A DNA stretch of 64,000 bases from Haemophilus_A paraphrohaemolyticus_A (GCF_003253115.1 NZ_QEQF01000001.1:186001-250000); one strand, 5' to 3'. Shown: positions 8,773 through 17,805, counted from the stretch's first letter. Notes: generated by a model not told the origin, from the sequence alone. Numbers and translations: made by a program.

Positions 8773-9468
8773 TTACTGCTTATGTGGCAACTTCTTCCAA
8801 GTCACTTCATTGCGTAAATAAACAGGTTCAATTTCATCAACCAATTTTACATTGCCTTTCGCAATTTCTTGCTCAGCTAAGGCAAGCATATATTTTGCCG
8901 AAGGTAAGGTAATTTCACTTATCGCAAGCGGTAAATTTTGCTCAGCAAATTGCGGATAAGCTGCCCAGCCTGTGCCCACCACGGTAATCTTATCGGTATC
9001 TAATTGAAACTGTACTAATGCGCGTTCTGGCGAGCAAACTTGCTCTTTCACTTTCTCAATCCAACCGTTTTCGGTACGAACTAATTGCGAAAAATAGACT
9101 TCATTCATTCTGGCATCAATCAAGGCAATCACTTCTGTTGCACCTAATTCTTGATAAGCCTGCTCTGCCATTGTGGTGAGGTTTGAAATTGGTACGACTT
9201 TTAGTTCCGCTCCTAACGCTAAACCTTGAGCAACACCCACGCCTACCCGTACGCCCGTAAAACTGCCTGGTCCTCGGCCAAAAGCTAAGTAATCAACCTC
9301 TTTGATGGAAAGATTGGCATTTTTTAATAAGCCATCGACCATCGGTAAAATACGTTGCGTGTGCGTTCTTGGGCTAAGTTCATCTTCAAAAGTGATGCGA
9401 TCTTGATGTAATAAAGCCACCGAACAAGCTTCAGTGGCAGTATCTAATGCGAGAATGATGTTTTTCAT
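8773..9468 (-). CDS. tsaB: tRNA threonylcarbamoyladenosine biosynthesis protein TsaB
   Basis: A 231-residue ASKHA-fold protein (formerly YeaZ) that forms the TsaB-TsaD-TsaE complex, which adds threonylcarbamoyl to A37 of tRNAs reading ANN codons. It starts with the ATPase-fold strand ILALDTATEACSVAL and has the conserved GRGPGSFTGVR loop at 64-74. Its length is typical. The gene is alone between a strong terminator and a pair of intergenic repeats, and is likely expressed from a promoter in that repeat-filled gap. Confidence 0.95.
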   Translation of the reverse strand: MKNIILALDTATEACSVALLHQDRITFEDELSPRTHTQRILPMVDGLLKNANLSIKEVDYLAFGRGPGSFTGVRVGVGVAQGLALGAELKVVPISNLTTMAEQAYQELGATEVIALIDARMNEVYFSQLVRTENGWIEKVKEQVCSPERALVQFQLDTDKITVVGTGWAAYPQFAEQNLPLAISEITLPSAKYMLALAEQEIAKGNVKLVDEIEPVYLRNEVTWKKLPHKQ

Positions 9469-9501
9469 TAAGGTGCTCTAAAAATAATATTCAACGAATC
9501 T

Positions 9502-9566
9502 CACTCTCTTCCCTTGTGGGTGAGAGACAAAAAAATTGGGTTCAGCAATTTTTCAGAGAGAGGGGG
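9502..9566 (+). repeat. Palindromic intergenic repeat, family A, copy 1
   Basis: Layout: a CTCTTCCCTTGTGGGTGAGAG block, a short A/T stem (AAAAATTG / CAATTTTT), then AGAGAGAGGGGG. The same layout recurs on the minus strand at 9617-9682 and at 32073-32131, each in a gap between genes. Confidence 0.6.
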
Positions 9567-9616
9567 AAAATGTAGAAAACCCAATTTTGCAAAAGAGCAG
9601 TCAAAATTGACCGCTT

Positions 9617-9682
9617 ACCCATCCCCCTTATTTCAATTCTACTCGAATTGAAATTTCCCTCGCCCACAGGGACAAGGGAAGA
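9617..9682 (-). repeat. Palindromic intergenic repeat, family A, copy 2
   Basis: Inverted relative to copy 1. On the minus strand: CTTCCCTTGT..GTGGGCGAGGG, then a perfect 10-bp hairpin ATTTCAATTC / GAATTGAAAT (9630-9639, 9645-9654), then AAGGGGGATGGG. The hairpin probably serves as the terminator of the DAHP synthase gene. An uptake-signal-like GACCGCTT lies between the two copies. Confidence 0.55.
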
Positions 9683-9693
9683 AATGATAGAAA

Positions 9694-10776
9694 TTATCTA
9701 TTATGTTTACGACGACGCTCTTCCACCGCTTCAGCTAAGGCAAATAACGCTTTTTCGCTATCTTCCCAGCCGATACAACCGTCGGTGATACTTTGGCCGT
9801 AAACTAAATTTTCAAGAGTTTGACCTGCTTTCAGATCTTGACGACCTTCCACTAAATGGCTTTCGATCATCACGCCTGAAATTAAATCTGAACCGTCTGC
9901 AATCTGTTTGCAAACGTCTTCACACACATCCATTTGACGTTTGAACTGCTTGCTGCTGTTAGCGTGGCTGAAATCAACCATCACGTGGGGACGATGACCT
10001 GATTTTTCGATCTCTGCACACACTGCCGCAACAGATTCCGCATCGTAGTTTGTACCTTTATCGCCGCCACGTAAAATAATATGGCAATCCTGGTTGCCTT
10101 CAGTCGAGACGATTGCTGAATGACCAAATTTAGTTACCGACAAGAAATGGTGCGGTGACTCTGCCGAAGCAATTGCATCTAACGCAATTTTTACGCTGCC
10201 ATTGGTACCATTTTTAAAACCTACTGCGCAAGATAGTCCTGAAGCTAATTCACGGTGTACTTGTGATTCTGTCGTACGAGCCCCAATCGCACCCCAGCTC
10301 ATAAAATCTGCCATATATTGTGGCGTGATCATATCCAAAAATTCACCCGCTGCTGGCACGCCTAAATCGTTAATATCTGAAAGCACTTTACGACCTAAAC
10401 GTAAACCATCGTTTAATGCGTAAGTTTCATTCAAATATGGATCATTGATTAAACCTTTCCAGCCCACTGTGGTACGTGGTTTTTCGAAATATACACGCAT
10501 AACCAGTTCAAGATTTTGGTTAATTTTTGGATTTGCACGCATGGCTTTAATTCGATTAGCATATTCAATTGCAGCTTTTGGATCGTGGATCGAGCAAGGC
10601 CCAATCACCACTAATAAACGATCATCTGCACCATGAATAATTTTATGAATTGCTTGGCGTGTTTTTTCCACCGTTTCTGCTGCAACATCGCTCGCAGGAA
10701 AACGCTCTAATAAAGCAATCGGCGGTAAAAGTTGTTCAATATTTTTAATACGAAGGTCATCATTTTTGTAAGACAT
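9694..10776 (-). CDS. aroG: 3-deoxy-7-phosphoheptulonate synthase (AroG type)
   Basis: Cytoplasmic class I DAHP synthase, the first step of the shikimate pathway: phosphoenolpyruvate plus erythrose-4-phosphate gives DAHP. At 360 residues it is very close to E. coli AroG. The metal-ligand Cys61 is in GPCSIHDP (59-66), followed by KPRTTVGWKG, the GARTTESQVHRELASGLS block and the late DFSHANSSKQ. By sequence it resembles the phenylalanine-sensitive isozyme, but the operator upstream is TrpR-like rather than TyrR-like. It is a single gene ending in a repeat-derived hairpin. Confidence 0.95.
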   Translation of the reverse strand: MSYKNDDLRIKNIEQLLPPIALLERFPASDVAAETVEKTRQAIHKIIHGADDRLLVVIGPCSIHDPKAAIEYANRIKAMRANPKINQNLELVMRVYFEKPRTTVGWKGLINDPYLNETYALNDGLRLGRKVLSDINDLGVPAAGEFLDMITPQYMADFMSWGAIGARTTESQVHRELASGLSCAVGFKNGTNGSVKIALDAIASAESPHHFLSVTKFGHSAIVSTEGNQDCHIILRGGDKGTNYDAESVAAVCAEIEKSGHRPHVMVDFSHANSSKQFKRQMDVCEDVCKQIADGSDLISGVMIESHLVEGRQDLKAGQTLENLVYGQSITDGCIGWEDSEKALFALAEAVEERRRKHNR

Positions 10777-10814
10777 TGTGTTCTCTCTTGTTGTGTTATG
10801 AGTAAGTGGCTATA

Positions 10815-10843
10815 AAGGTAGTGTAATCAAATTAAAATGTCAA
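10815..10843 (-). promoter_or_regulatory. Probable promoter of the DAHP synthase gene
   Basis: TTGACA (10838-10843, minus strand), 17 bases, then TACCTT (10815-10820). The -35 is perfect and the -10 weak. The TrpR-like operator begins eight bases upstream of the -35. Confidence 0.5.
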
Positions 10844-10850
10844 ACACTTT

Positions 10851-10868
10851 GTACTATTACAGTAGTAC
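10851..10868. promoter_or_regulatory. TrpR-like operator upstream of aroG
   Basis: GTACTA-TTACAG-TAGTAC, an 18-base dyad whose two six-base arms match the known TrpR operator (GTACTAGTTAACTAGTAC) exactly, with the same six-base centre length. The symmetry continues one to three bases on each side. It suggests repression by tryptophan. Confidence 0.7.
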
Positions 10869-10910
10869 AAAATTACTTTAATTAGTAAAATTTATACAAA
10901 TGGCATAAAT

Positions 10911-10964
10911 AAGCGGTGATTCTAACCAGATTTTTTACAAAATACTCAGCAAAAACCACCGCTT
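10911..10964 (-). terminator. Terminator behind ftsK built from two uptake-signal-like cores
   Basis: AAGCGGTG (10911-10918) and CACCGCTT (10957-10964) pair across a 38-base loop, just past the ftsK stop. The arms are partial uptake signal cores in opposite orientation, a frequent terminator design in this family. The loop is long, so the terminator may be weak. Confidence 0.45.
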
Positions 10965-10970
10965 GCTTAT

Positions 10971-13961
10971 TTAAATAATTTCTCGTCTACCTCGATGATC
11001 TGGTGCTGAAAGAATTCCTTCTTGCTCCATTTGATCTAAGATGCGAGCCGCTCGCGGAAAACCTAAATTTAGCTTGCGCTGAATACCACTTGCCGTTGTA
11101 ATGCCTGTTTCTAATACGAATGCCATCACTTCATCAAAACGCGCGTCAAGTTCTCCAGCACCTCCTTCACTCCGCTCTTCAGGCTCTTGAGGCGATTCCA
11201 AAATGCTCTCAATATATTCTGGTTTGCCACGAGCTTTCCAATTATCCGCCACATTTATAACATCATCATCGCTCATATAAGCCCCGTGCACACGCACCAA
11301 CTCTGGGCTACCCGCTTTGGAATAAAGCATATCGCCGCGACCGAGTAAGTTTTCCGCCCCAATGCTATCTAAAATAGTGCGAGAATCGTAAGGACTTGCC
11401 ACCGTAAACGCAATACGACTTGGAATATTCGCTTTAATCACGCCTGTAATGACATCGGTTGATGGGCGCTGCGTTGCCAAAATCAGATGAATCCCCACCG
11501 CACGGGCTTTTTGTGAAATACGCATAATGTATTCCTCCACCTCTTTGCCTGCAGTCATCATCAGATCGGCAAATTCATCCACCACCAAAACAATGTAGCT
11601 GAGTTTACCCAATGCAGGCGGCATTTTGTCCATTGAGTCGCCCTCTTTCCAACTTGGATCTGCAATTGGCATACTCATTGCTTCAGCTTCATCAATTTTA
11701 TTATTGTAGCCTGTAATGTTACGCACGTTTAAATGAGTCAGTAAAGTGTAGCGACGCTCCATCTCATCCACAGCCCAACGCAAGGCATTTGCCGCCTTTT
11801 TCATATCAATCACAACAGGCGTAAGCAGGTGCGGAATATCGTTATACACCGAAAGTTCAACCTGTTTCGGGTCAATCATAATCAAGCGAACTTGTTCAGG
11901 CGTAAGTTTATAGAGCAAGCTCAAAATCATGGTGTTGATCCCAACCGACTTACCGCCCCCCGTTTGACCTGCAACAAGCAGATGCGGCGTTTCCACCATA
12001 TCTATAATCACGGGTTTATTCGCCAAATCTTTCCCCAAAATCATCGGTAGTTTGGCTTTGGTATAACGGAACTCATCGCTTGCAATTAAATCACGCAACC
12101 ATACAATTTCACGATGCGGATTGGGCACCTCAATGCCCATATAAGGCTTACCAGGCACCACATCGGTAATGCGAATAGTAGACATCATTTCGCGGGCTAA
12201 ATCACTCGCCAACGAGGTAATTTTCGCTGCCTTTACACCCACAGCGGGTTTAATCTCATAACGGGTAACCACAGGCCCCACTAATACATCCTCAACCGTC
12301 GCTTTCACGCCATAGTTTGCCAATGCAGTTTCAATACGACGAGAAGTGGCAATAATTTCGCCCTCAGTCATCTGCTGACCGCTTGGCTGATGCTCTTCTA
12401 ACAAATCCAATGTGGGTAAGGGGGTTGTTGGTTTTTCTAATTTTTTACTCCCTTGCAACAACGGATGAATTAAGGTTTCACCGTAGCCTCCTCGGGGATA
12501 GTCGGGGATTTTGTGCCCTTCGGTGCCTACTGCTGCTTTTAATGGTGTGGTGAATTTTGACGGCGTAGGTTCAGTGCGAATTTGCACATTAGTTGGCAAG
12601 GCCGTTTCAAAATGGCTTGAGCCTTCAGTAATCTTATTAAAAGTATGCTCTAAGCCCGCTGCTTTTGCTCGTGCCTCAATTTCCGCCAAACGCTGGCGTT
12701 CCATTTCCGCAAACTCACGTTCACGAATCGCATCAAAATCCTCATCTTGTGCTTCTCTCTCTTCATCCTCTGCCATTAATTTAATCTCAGGCGAAGGCGA
12801 TTGCATAAAATGAGGCACTTCGTTCTCAGATGCTACTTGTTCAACCGCATCAATACCAGAATCCTCATTCGTTAAACGTACACGAATTTTCGGTTGAGTG
12901 GGCTGATTTGCACTATTTTCTGTAAAATCCACCACTTGTTCCATAGGATCTGCTTGTGGATCAACAGGGTTTAAACGTACTTTTAGCAGTTCCACATTCA
13001 ACCCAATGTTATTTTCAGTTTGAGTCGGTTGCACTTCCGTTTCAGGTTCAGGCAAGCTAATTTTTGGCAGCTCAGTATGCATATCTGCAGGATTAAACAA
13101 ATTCATCTCTACAGTTTTCGCCACTGTCGCAGGCTTAATATCAGAATCCATCTCAGAAGAAGAGGTTTCAGCCGAATAAATTTCAGCAACAGAAACTTGC
13201 TGCAAACCGCTGATATTAGGGCGTTTAAAGATCGCAGGATCCGTCAACTGTTCATCCATTGAAATAACGGTTTCCACACGCTCTTCTGGCTGTGCTTCGG
13301 TCGCAAGCGGTGAATTTTCACTATCAACTTGCAAATCATCTTCGGTTGACTCAACTTCGGCCACAGGTTTCACTTGCAGCGATTTTTCTTCCATTTTAGT
13401 ATCTTTCGCACTTACCCAATCATAGAAATTAATCAATAATGGAATAAGCGTTTGACCTGAGCAAAAATAGAACCCGATTGCGGTCAGTAGCATTGCCACA
13501 AATAAACCACCGAATTGCCCGATATGCTCGCTCATCAAGCCTTGGCTCATTGCCCCGACAAAACCGCCTGACAGATAATTCGGTGAGTTCGATAAAATAG
13601 TATTCGCTAAGCCTGCCAAGCCAATCATCAGCACAAAGAAGCTCAAACTACGGAGTAAAATGCCTTTCAACGTTGCATTTACTGCCCCTCGCGTAAGCAA
13701 CATATAAGCGGAGAACCCCGTTAAACTGAAAGGCAATAAGAACGCAATTTTTCCGAAGAAGGCATACAATAAATCAATTAACCATGCCCCCAATACGCCT
13801 GTTTTATTCAGTACTTCACTTGTTGCCGTGCTCGCCACTGACCATGCATTATCTAACGGGCTATAGCTTGCCCACGCGAAAATAAGATAAATCCCAAACA
13901 AGCCACAAAGGGCAAAAAGAAAATTAAAGGCAGTTTCTTTTCCTTTAAGTCGTCTAATCAC
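10971..13961 (-). CDS. ftsK: DNA translocase FtsK
   Basis: Septal DNA pump and divisome protein. The N-terminal 170 or so residues hold four membrane segments. An acidic, Pro/Gln-rich linker follows to about 500, then the hexameric motor with Walker A GQTGGGKS near 660 and Walker B-like IVLVVDEFADLMM. A C-terminal winged-helix gamma domain (about 925-996) would read KOPS sites and contact XerD. At 996 residues it is shorter than E. coli FtsK (1329) because the linker is short, as is usual in Pasteurellaceae. lrp lies 11 bases upstream, an order also found in E. coli. Confidence 0.97.
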   Translation of the reverse strand: MIRRLKGKETAFNFLFALCGLFGIYLIFAWASYSPLDNAWSVASTATSEVLNKTGVLGAWLIDLLYAFFGKIAFLLPFSLTGFSAYMLLTRGAVNATLKGILLRSLSFFVLMIGLAGLANTILSNSPNYLSGGFVGAMSQGLMSEHIGQFGGLFVAMLLTAIGFYFCSGQTLIPLLINFYDWVSAKDTKMEEKSLQVKPVAEVESTEDDLQVDSENSPLATEAQPEERVETVISMDEQLTDPAIFKRPNISGLQQVSVAEIYSAETSSSEMDSDIKPATVAKTVEMNLFNPADMHTELPKISLPEPETEVQPTQTENNIGLNVELLKVRLNPVDPQADPMEQVVDFTENSANQPTQPKIRVRLTNEDSGIDAVEQVASENEVPHFMQSPSPEIKLMAEDEEREAQDEDFDAIREREFAEMERQRLAEIEARAKAAGLEHTFNKITEGSSHFETALPTNVQIRTEPTPSKFTTPLKAAVGTEGHKIPDYPRGGYGETLIHPLLQGSKKLEKPTTPLPTLDLLEEHQPSGQQMTEGEIIATSRRIETALANYGVKATVEDVLVGPVVTRYEIKPAVGVKAAKITSLASDLAREMMSTIRITDVVPGKPYMGIEVPNPHREIVWLRDLIASDEFRYTKAKLPMILGKDLANKPVIIDMVETPHLLVAGQTGGGKSVGINTMILSLLYKLTPEQVRLIMIDPKQVELSVYNDIPHLLTPVVIDMKKAANALRWAVDEMERRYTLLTHLNVRNITGYNNKIDEAEAMSMPIADPSWKEGDSMDKMPPALGKLSYIVLVVDEFADLMMTAGKEVEEYIMRISQKARAVGIHLILATQRPSTDVITGVIKANIPSRIAFTVASPYDSRTILDSIGAENLLGRGDMLYSKAGSPELVRVHGAYMSDDDVINVADNWKARGKPEYIESILESPQEPEERSEGGAGELDARFDEVMAFVLETGITTASGIQRKLNLGFPRAARILDQMEQEGILSAPDHRGRREII

Positions 13962-13972
13962 AATGTTTCCTT

Positions 13973-14464
13973 TTATTTAAGCAACAAATAATTCGTCTGT
14001 TTCACTTCTTCCATCACCACATAAGTGCGAGTGTCGTTCACACCAGGTAAACGCAAAAGTGTGGTACCGAGCAATTTACGATAGGCTGCCATATCAGCTA
14101 CCCTTGTTTTGAGTAAATAGTCAAAATCGCCTGATACCAAATGGCACTCTTGGATTTCGTCTAATTGTTGCACCGCTTGGTTGAATTCCTCAAACACATC
14201 AGGTTTACCTCTCACAAGCGTAATTTCCACGATAACTAAAAGAGGGGCTTCCAATAACTCAGGGTTCAGCAAGGCACGATAGCCCATAATCACATTCTGT
14301 TTTTCCAGACGCTTAACGCGTTCAAGGCAAGGCGTTGGCGAAAGTCCTACGCGTTTAGAAAGTTCAATGTTAGAAATTTTGCCGTTGCGTTGAAGTTCGT
14401 TCAGGATTTTTAAATCAATTGCATCTAATGCACGGGGTAATTTTTTTGCTTCCATAGTGTTCAT
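13973..14464 (-). CDS. lrp: Leucine-responsive regulatory protein
   Basis: Global regulator of amino acid metabolism, of the Lrp/AsnC family. An N-terminal helix-turn-helix (about 16-60, with IDLKILNELQRNGKISNIEL and LSPTPCLERVKRLE) is joined to a ligand-binding RAM domain. The 163 residues match E. coli Lrp. The ATG at 14464 or the one at 14455 could be used; both are weakly supported. It sits 6 bases behind rnd and 11 bases before ftsK, so the three genes are probably one transcript. Confidence 0.95.
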   Translation of the reverse strand: MNTMEAKKLPRALDAIDLKILNELQRNGKISNIELSKRVGLSPTPCLERVKRLEKQNVIMGYRALLNPELLEAPLLVIVEITLVRGKPDVFEEFNQAVQQLDEIQECHLVSGDFDYLLKTRVADMAAYRKLLGTTLLRLPGVNDTRTYVVMEEVKQTNYLLLK

Positions 14465-14470
14465 CTCATT

Positions 14471-15589
14471 TTAATTAAATACATTCACCAATTGCTCGCC
14501 ATATTCTTTTCGCCAACCGCATAATAATTCTGGTAAATGTTCTGAAGATCGTCCTTTGATATGCCAATTAAACAGCTGATTTAACTGACGCTTACTTGCC
14601 ACCAGTTCAGCAGGAAGATCAAGCGGTCGAATTTCGGTAAGCTTTTGCTGCAAGGCTTTTAAGCTATATTTGTAATTAGGCTCATCCACTAAACGTACAA
14701 TTTTGGCAGGATAAAGTTCCGCTGGGGTATTCATCCCTTGTTCTACTAAACGTAAGATTTTTTTACCGTGCCGGCGGACTTCATTTGGGTGCATAAAATC
14801 TAACAATTGCGAAGGATTTTTTGGTAAAATGCGGGCAATTTCATATAAACTCGCCTCTTTTACCACAAAATTCAAGGCTAAATTGCGACTTCTCGCTTCT
14901 TCCGCTCGCCATTTTGCGAGTAATTTTAACACAGCCAACTGCTGTGGTTCTAACCGCCACGCATTTGAAATTTTGATGTAAGCCTTGTCTAAATCATCCT
15001 CGCGTTCACGTTTCGTTAAAAAAGAGGAACACTCTTCATTCACTGCATTTTGCCAGTTTGTTTGAGCTAATTCTGTCTGCATTTTCTGATAAATTGGCAA
15101 CAAATACCACACATCCGCTGCGGCATATTGCAATTGGATTTCGCTTAATGGACGCACAAGCCAATCTGTACGCGAAGCGCCTTTGTCGAGCTCAATATCT
15201 AAATAATGTAACACCAATTTTGCAAAACCAACAGATGTGCCTAAGTTTAAGAAATTCGCCATCACTTGCGTATCTACCAACGGCGTAGGCAATTGGTTAA
15301 AAGCACATTCAAATACTTCCAAATCTTCACTGCAAGCGTGTAACACTTTAATGACGTTTTGATCGGCAAGTAATGCAATAAAAGGGCTGAAATCTTCAAT
15401 CGTAGTTGGATCTATCAAACTCACTTGTTTACCATCAAATAGCTGAATTAGCCCCAGTTTAGGGTAGAAAGTCCGCTCGCGGATAAACTCTGTATCTAAC
15501 GCTACAGCAGGCACTTGACGAGCATTTTGACAAACTTCAGCTAATTGCTGTTCATTTTCCACCCAAAGGTAGTGAATTGATGAATTCAT
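14471..15589 (-). CDS. rnd: Ribonuclease D
   Basis: 3'-5' exoribonuclease of the DEDD superfamily that trims tRNA precursors. The Exo I motif LDTEF gives Asp32 and Glu34, Exo II is in the ..HACSEDLEVF region and Exo III in QYAAADVWYLL. One or two HRDC domains follow from about 205. Its 372 residues are typical. It is the first gene of a likely rnd-lrp-ftsK transcript and is divergent from the ROK regulator, with a CRP-type site between them. Confidence 0.95.
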   Translation of the reverse strand: MNSSIHYLWVENEQQLAEVCQNARQVPAVALDTEFIRERTFYPKLGLIQLFDGKQVSLIDPTTIEDFSPFIALLADQNVIKVLHACSEDLEVFECAFNQLPTPLVDTQVMANFLNLGTSVGFAKLVLHYLDIELDKGASRTDWLVRPLSEIQLQYAAADVWYLLPIYQKMQTELAQTNWQNAVNEECSSFLTKREREDDLDKAYIKISNAWRLEPQQLAVLKLLAKWRAEEARSRNLALNFVVKEASLYEIARILPKNPSQLLDFMHPNEVRRHGKKILRLVEQGMNTPAELYPAKIVRLVDEPNYKYSLKALQQKLTEIRPLDLPAELVASKRQLNQLFNWHIKGRSSEHLPELLCGWRKEYGEQLVNVFN

Positions 15590-15631
15590 TTCGGCTTTTC
15601 TCGTGATTTTCTTTAAATTTAAAAATAAATA

Positions 15632-15647
15632 TGTGAACTAGATCACA
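15632..15647. promoter_or_regulatory. CRP binding site between rnd and the ROK regulator
   Basis: TGTGA-ACTAGA-TCACA with AT-rich flanks, a full match to the CRP half-sites TGTGA-N6-TCACA. In E. coli the orthologous mlc gene is also CRP-controlled. It lies about 95 bases before the regulator start. Confidence 0.8.
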
Positions 15648-15742
15648 TTATGCGTATAAATTGGTTGTACTTCTACAAAATTACCGCAAAATATAAAAAC
15701 AAATGGAGCAAATAACAAATAAATTATGGAGAACGTCAATTA

Positions 15743-16945
15743 ATGATTACTGGCAATAAAATTCAAAATATCGGCAATATTTACCGCCTAACCGAACAAT
15801 TTGAGCTCATTTCACGTACTGATCTTGCTAAACTTTCAGGACTTGCCCCCGCTTCAATCACCAACATTACAAAACAGTTGATTGATAAACAATTTATTTT
15901 AGAACGTAGCGTGCAAGATTGTAACTCTCGTGGCAGACCTGCCGTCGGGCTTTCTGTTTCTACTTTTTTCTGGAAACAGCTCTGCCTCACGATTTTTGCA
16001 GACCATCTTACCATTTCGCTCTGTAAATTAGATGGCTCTGTGATTCACAGCCAAGATTATACCTTTTCTTTAAGCGATTATCCTAACTTAGATGAGATTA
16101 TTGCCGAAAACTTGCAAAATTTCCGCCAAAATCAACCGCTTAATGATGCACAAATTCTCGCACTTTCCATTGCTGTCGTTGGACGTATTAACGCTGAGAA
16201 AAATACTATCGTTCAACTTGGACAGCATTTGTTGAAATGTCGCATCGTAGAGAAATTACAAGCAGTTTATTCTCAACCGATTTTACTCAATGAACATTTC
16301 CATCTCTGGCTATTGGCGGAATCTACGCTAGGCAGTTTAATTGGCGATGATAATGTGATCTTCTTACAAGTCGATGATGCGATTCGTCTCAGCATTCTGT
16401 TGCGTGGTGCGTTATTACACGAGCAGAATATGAATGTAGATCATATGCTTATGCCTCGTTTTAGTACATTAAGTGATGAGATTCACCCTGAATTAGACAG
16501 CATCGAACGCTATCAACTCAACAATCAAGCGAGCTTACAAGCATTAATTCAATTGATCGACAAACATCTACCAAAAAACTTTGAGATGGATGACGAGCAT
16601 TTAAAAGAGGCAAAAATTAGCCATTTCTGCGAACAAGTGGAAGCAAAAAATCCAACGGCACTGGTAATTTTAGAGCATATTAGTAGCAATTTAGCCTATA
16701 TGTTAATGAATTTAGTCAATATTTTCTCTACCGAAAAAATTTTATTTGATTCTCCACTGCTACGCATTAAAGCCCCTCTCTTTGAACAAATTACACAAAA
16801 ATTAAATGAAAAAATGATCAATCGTGATCTCAATGTGCAATTAGTAACAAGCCATTTTGATAAAAACAGCACGTTGATCCCGTGTGCAATGATAAAACAG
16901 GGAATTTATGAAGGAAGTTTGATCAAGAACATAATTCCTGATTAA
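15743..16945 (+). CDS. mlc: ROK-family sugar repressor (Mlc/NagC type)
   Basis: A 400-residue repressor of the ROK family. The N-terminal winged helix-turn-helix (about 13-60, ISRTDLAKLSGLAPASITNI) closely follows Mlc/NagC and is followed by a ROK sugar-kinase-like body. The CxCGxxGCxE zinc motif of E. coli Mlc and NagC is absent: the corresponding stretch (HMLMPRFSTLSDEIHPELD) has no cysteines. The neighbour bioD matches the E. coli mlc-ynfK arrangement, which favours mlc over nagC. The nan/nag genes on the other side of bioD may be a target. A CRP site lies upstream. Confidence 0.8.
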   Translation: MITGNKIQNIGNIYRLTEQFELISRTDLAKLSGLAPASITNITKQLIDKQFILERSVQDCNSRGRPAVGLSVSTFFWKQLCLTIFADHLTISLCKLDGSVIHSQDYTFSLSDYPNLDEIIAENLQNFRQNQPLNDAQILALSIAVVGRINAEKNTIVQLGQHLLKCRIVEKLQAVYSQPILLNEHFHLWLLAESTLGSLIGDDNVIFLQVDDAIRLSILLRGALLHEQNMNVDHMLMPRFSTLSDEIHPELDSIERYQLNNQASLQALIQLIDKHLPKNFEMDDEHLKEAKISHFCEQVEAKNPTALVILEHISSNLAYMLMNLVNIFSTEKILFDSPLLRIKAPLFEQITQKLNEKMINRDLNVQLVTSHFDKNSTLIPCAMIKQGIYEGSLIKNIIPD

Positions 16946-16975
16946 AAAATTCGATAGACTAAAGGGTATTCATCC

Positions 16976-17000
16976 GGTGGGTCTCAAGCCCACCATTTTC
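16976..17000 (+). terminator. Terminator-like hairpin after the ROK regulator
   Basis: GGTGGG / CCCACC (16976-16981, 16989-16994), seven-base loop, followed by a T-rich stretch. It separates the regulator from bioD, though some read-through is likely since the genes face the same way. Confidence 0.6.
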
Positions 17001-17048
17001 TATTTTATTTCTTGGTGAATTAAAAACCAGCTAATCAAAGGATACCCT

Positions 17049-17768
17049 ATGCCCTCTTTATTTATTACAGGGACAGACACTGACGTGGGCAAAACGATTG
17101 TAACCCGTGCATTATTGCAAGTTTTAACTGCAAACAATATCGTGGCTGTGCCTTATAAACCAATCGCTTGTGGGGGAGCAGAAGAATTACCCACAGAGCC
17201 AAATTTAGATGACTATGCTAGCGAAGATAATAGCGATGTTGTCACGCTTTTAAACAGCACTGCAGTGCCTGTTGGCTATCGTGAAATTAACAGCTACACC
17301 TTTATTCATTCTAGCACCCCTGTTTTTGCCGCTCTTGATGCAGTTCGAAATATTCACGTGGAAAAATTGGATGTCGATCTCGCACGCTTACAAAATAGCT
17401 ACCACAATATCTTAGTGGAAGGTACTTATGGCTGGCTTACTCCGATTAACAAAGATTTGAGTTTTGCTGACTGGGTACAAAAAAACAATATGCCCGTGAT
17501 TTTAGTCGTCGGCATCAAAGAAGGCTGTGCCAACCATGCCTTATTAACCGCTCAAGCGATTAAAGATAGCGGCGTTCCGCTTTTAGGCTGGATCGCAAAC
17601 CGCATCAATCCTGGATTGCGGCACTATATGGAATTGATTGAAATGCTTAAGCAAAAAATTCACGCTCCTCTTCTCGGACAAATTCCGTATATCGGACACC
17701 CTGAGCAAAAAGATCTGGTACAATACATTCAACATCCAAAACCGTTGTTGGAGTTTTTCAAAGCATAA
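17049..17768 (+). CDS. bioD: ATP-dependent dethiobiotin synthetase BioD
   Basis: Cytoplasmic enzyme that closes the ureido ring of dethiobiotin from diaminopelargonate, CO2 and ATP. The P-loop GTDTDVGKT is at 8-16. Later family blocks are LVEGTYGWLTPI and IANRINPG. At 239 residues it is in the usual range. Its place next to the ROK repressor resembles the E. coli ynfK (bioD2)-mlc pair, so it may be the second-type paralogue rather than the one in a bio operon; no other biotin gene is in the window. Confidence 0.9.
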   Translation: MPSLFITGTDTDVGKTIVTRALLQVLTANNIVAVPYKPIACGGAEELPTEPNLDDYASEDNSDVVTLLNSTAVPVGYREINSYTFIHSSTPVFAALDAVRNIHVEKLDVDLARLQNSYHNILVEGTYGWLTPINKDLSFADWVQKNNMPVILVVGIKEGCANHALLTAQAIKDSGVPLLGWIANRINPGLRHYMELIEMLKQKIHAPLLGQIPYIGHPEQKDLVQYIQHPKPLLEFFKA

Positions 17769-17774
17769 AAGAAA

Positions 17775-17805
17775 AAGAGCGTTTTAAATGGAGTTAAACG
17801 CTCTT
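17775..17805. terminator. Bidirectional terminator between bioD and nanQ
   Basis: AAGAGCGTTT / AAACGCTCTT (17775-17784, 17796-17805) with T-run after and A-run before, between convergent genes. It closes the nan operon from the other side. Confidence 0.85.
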
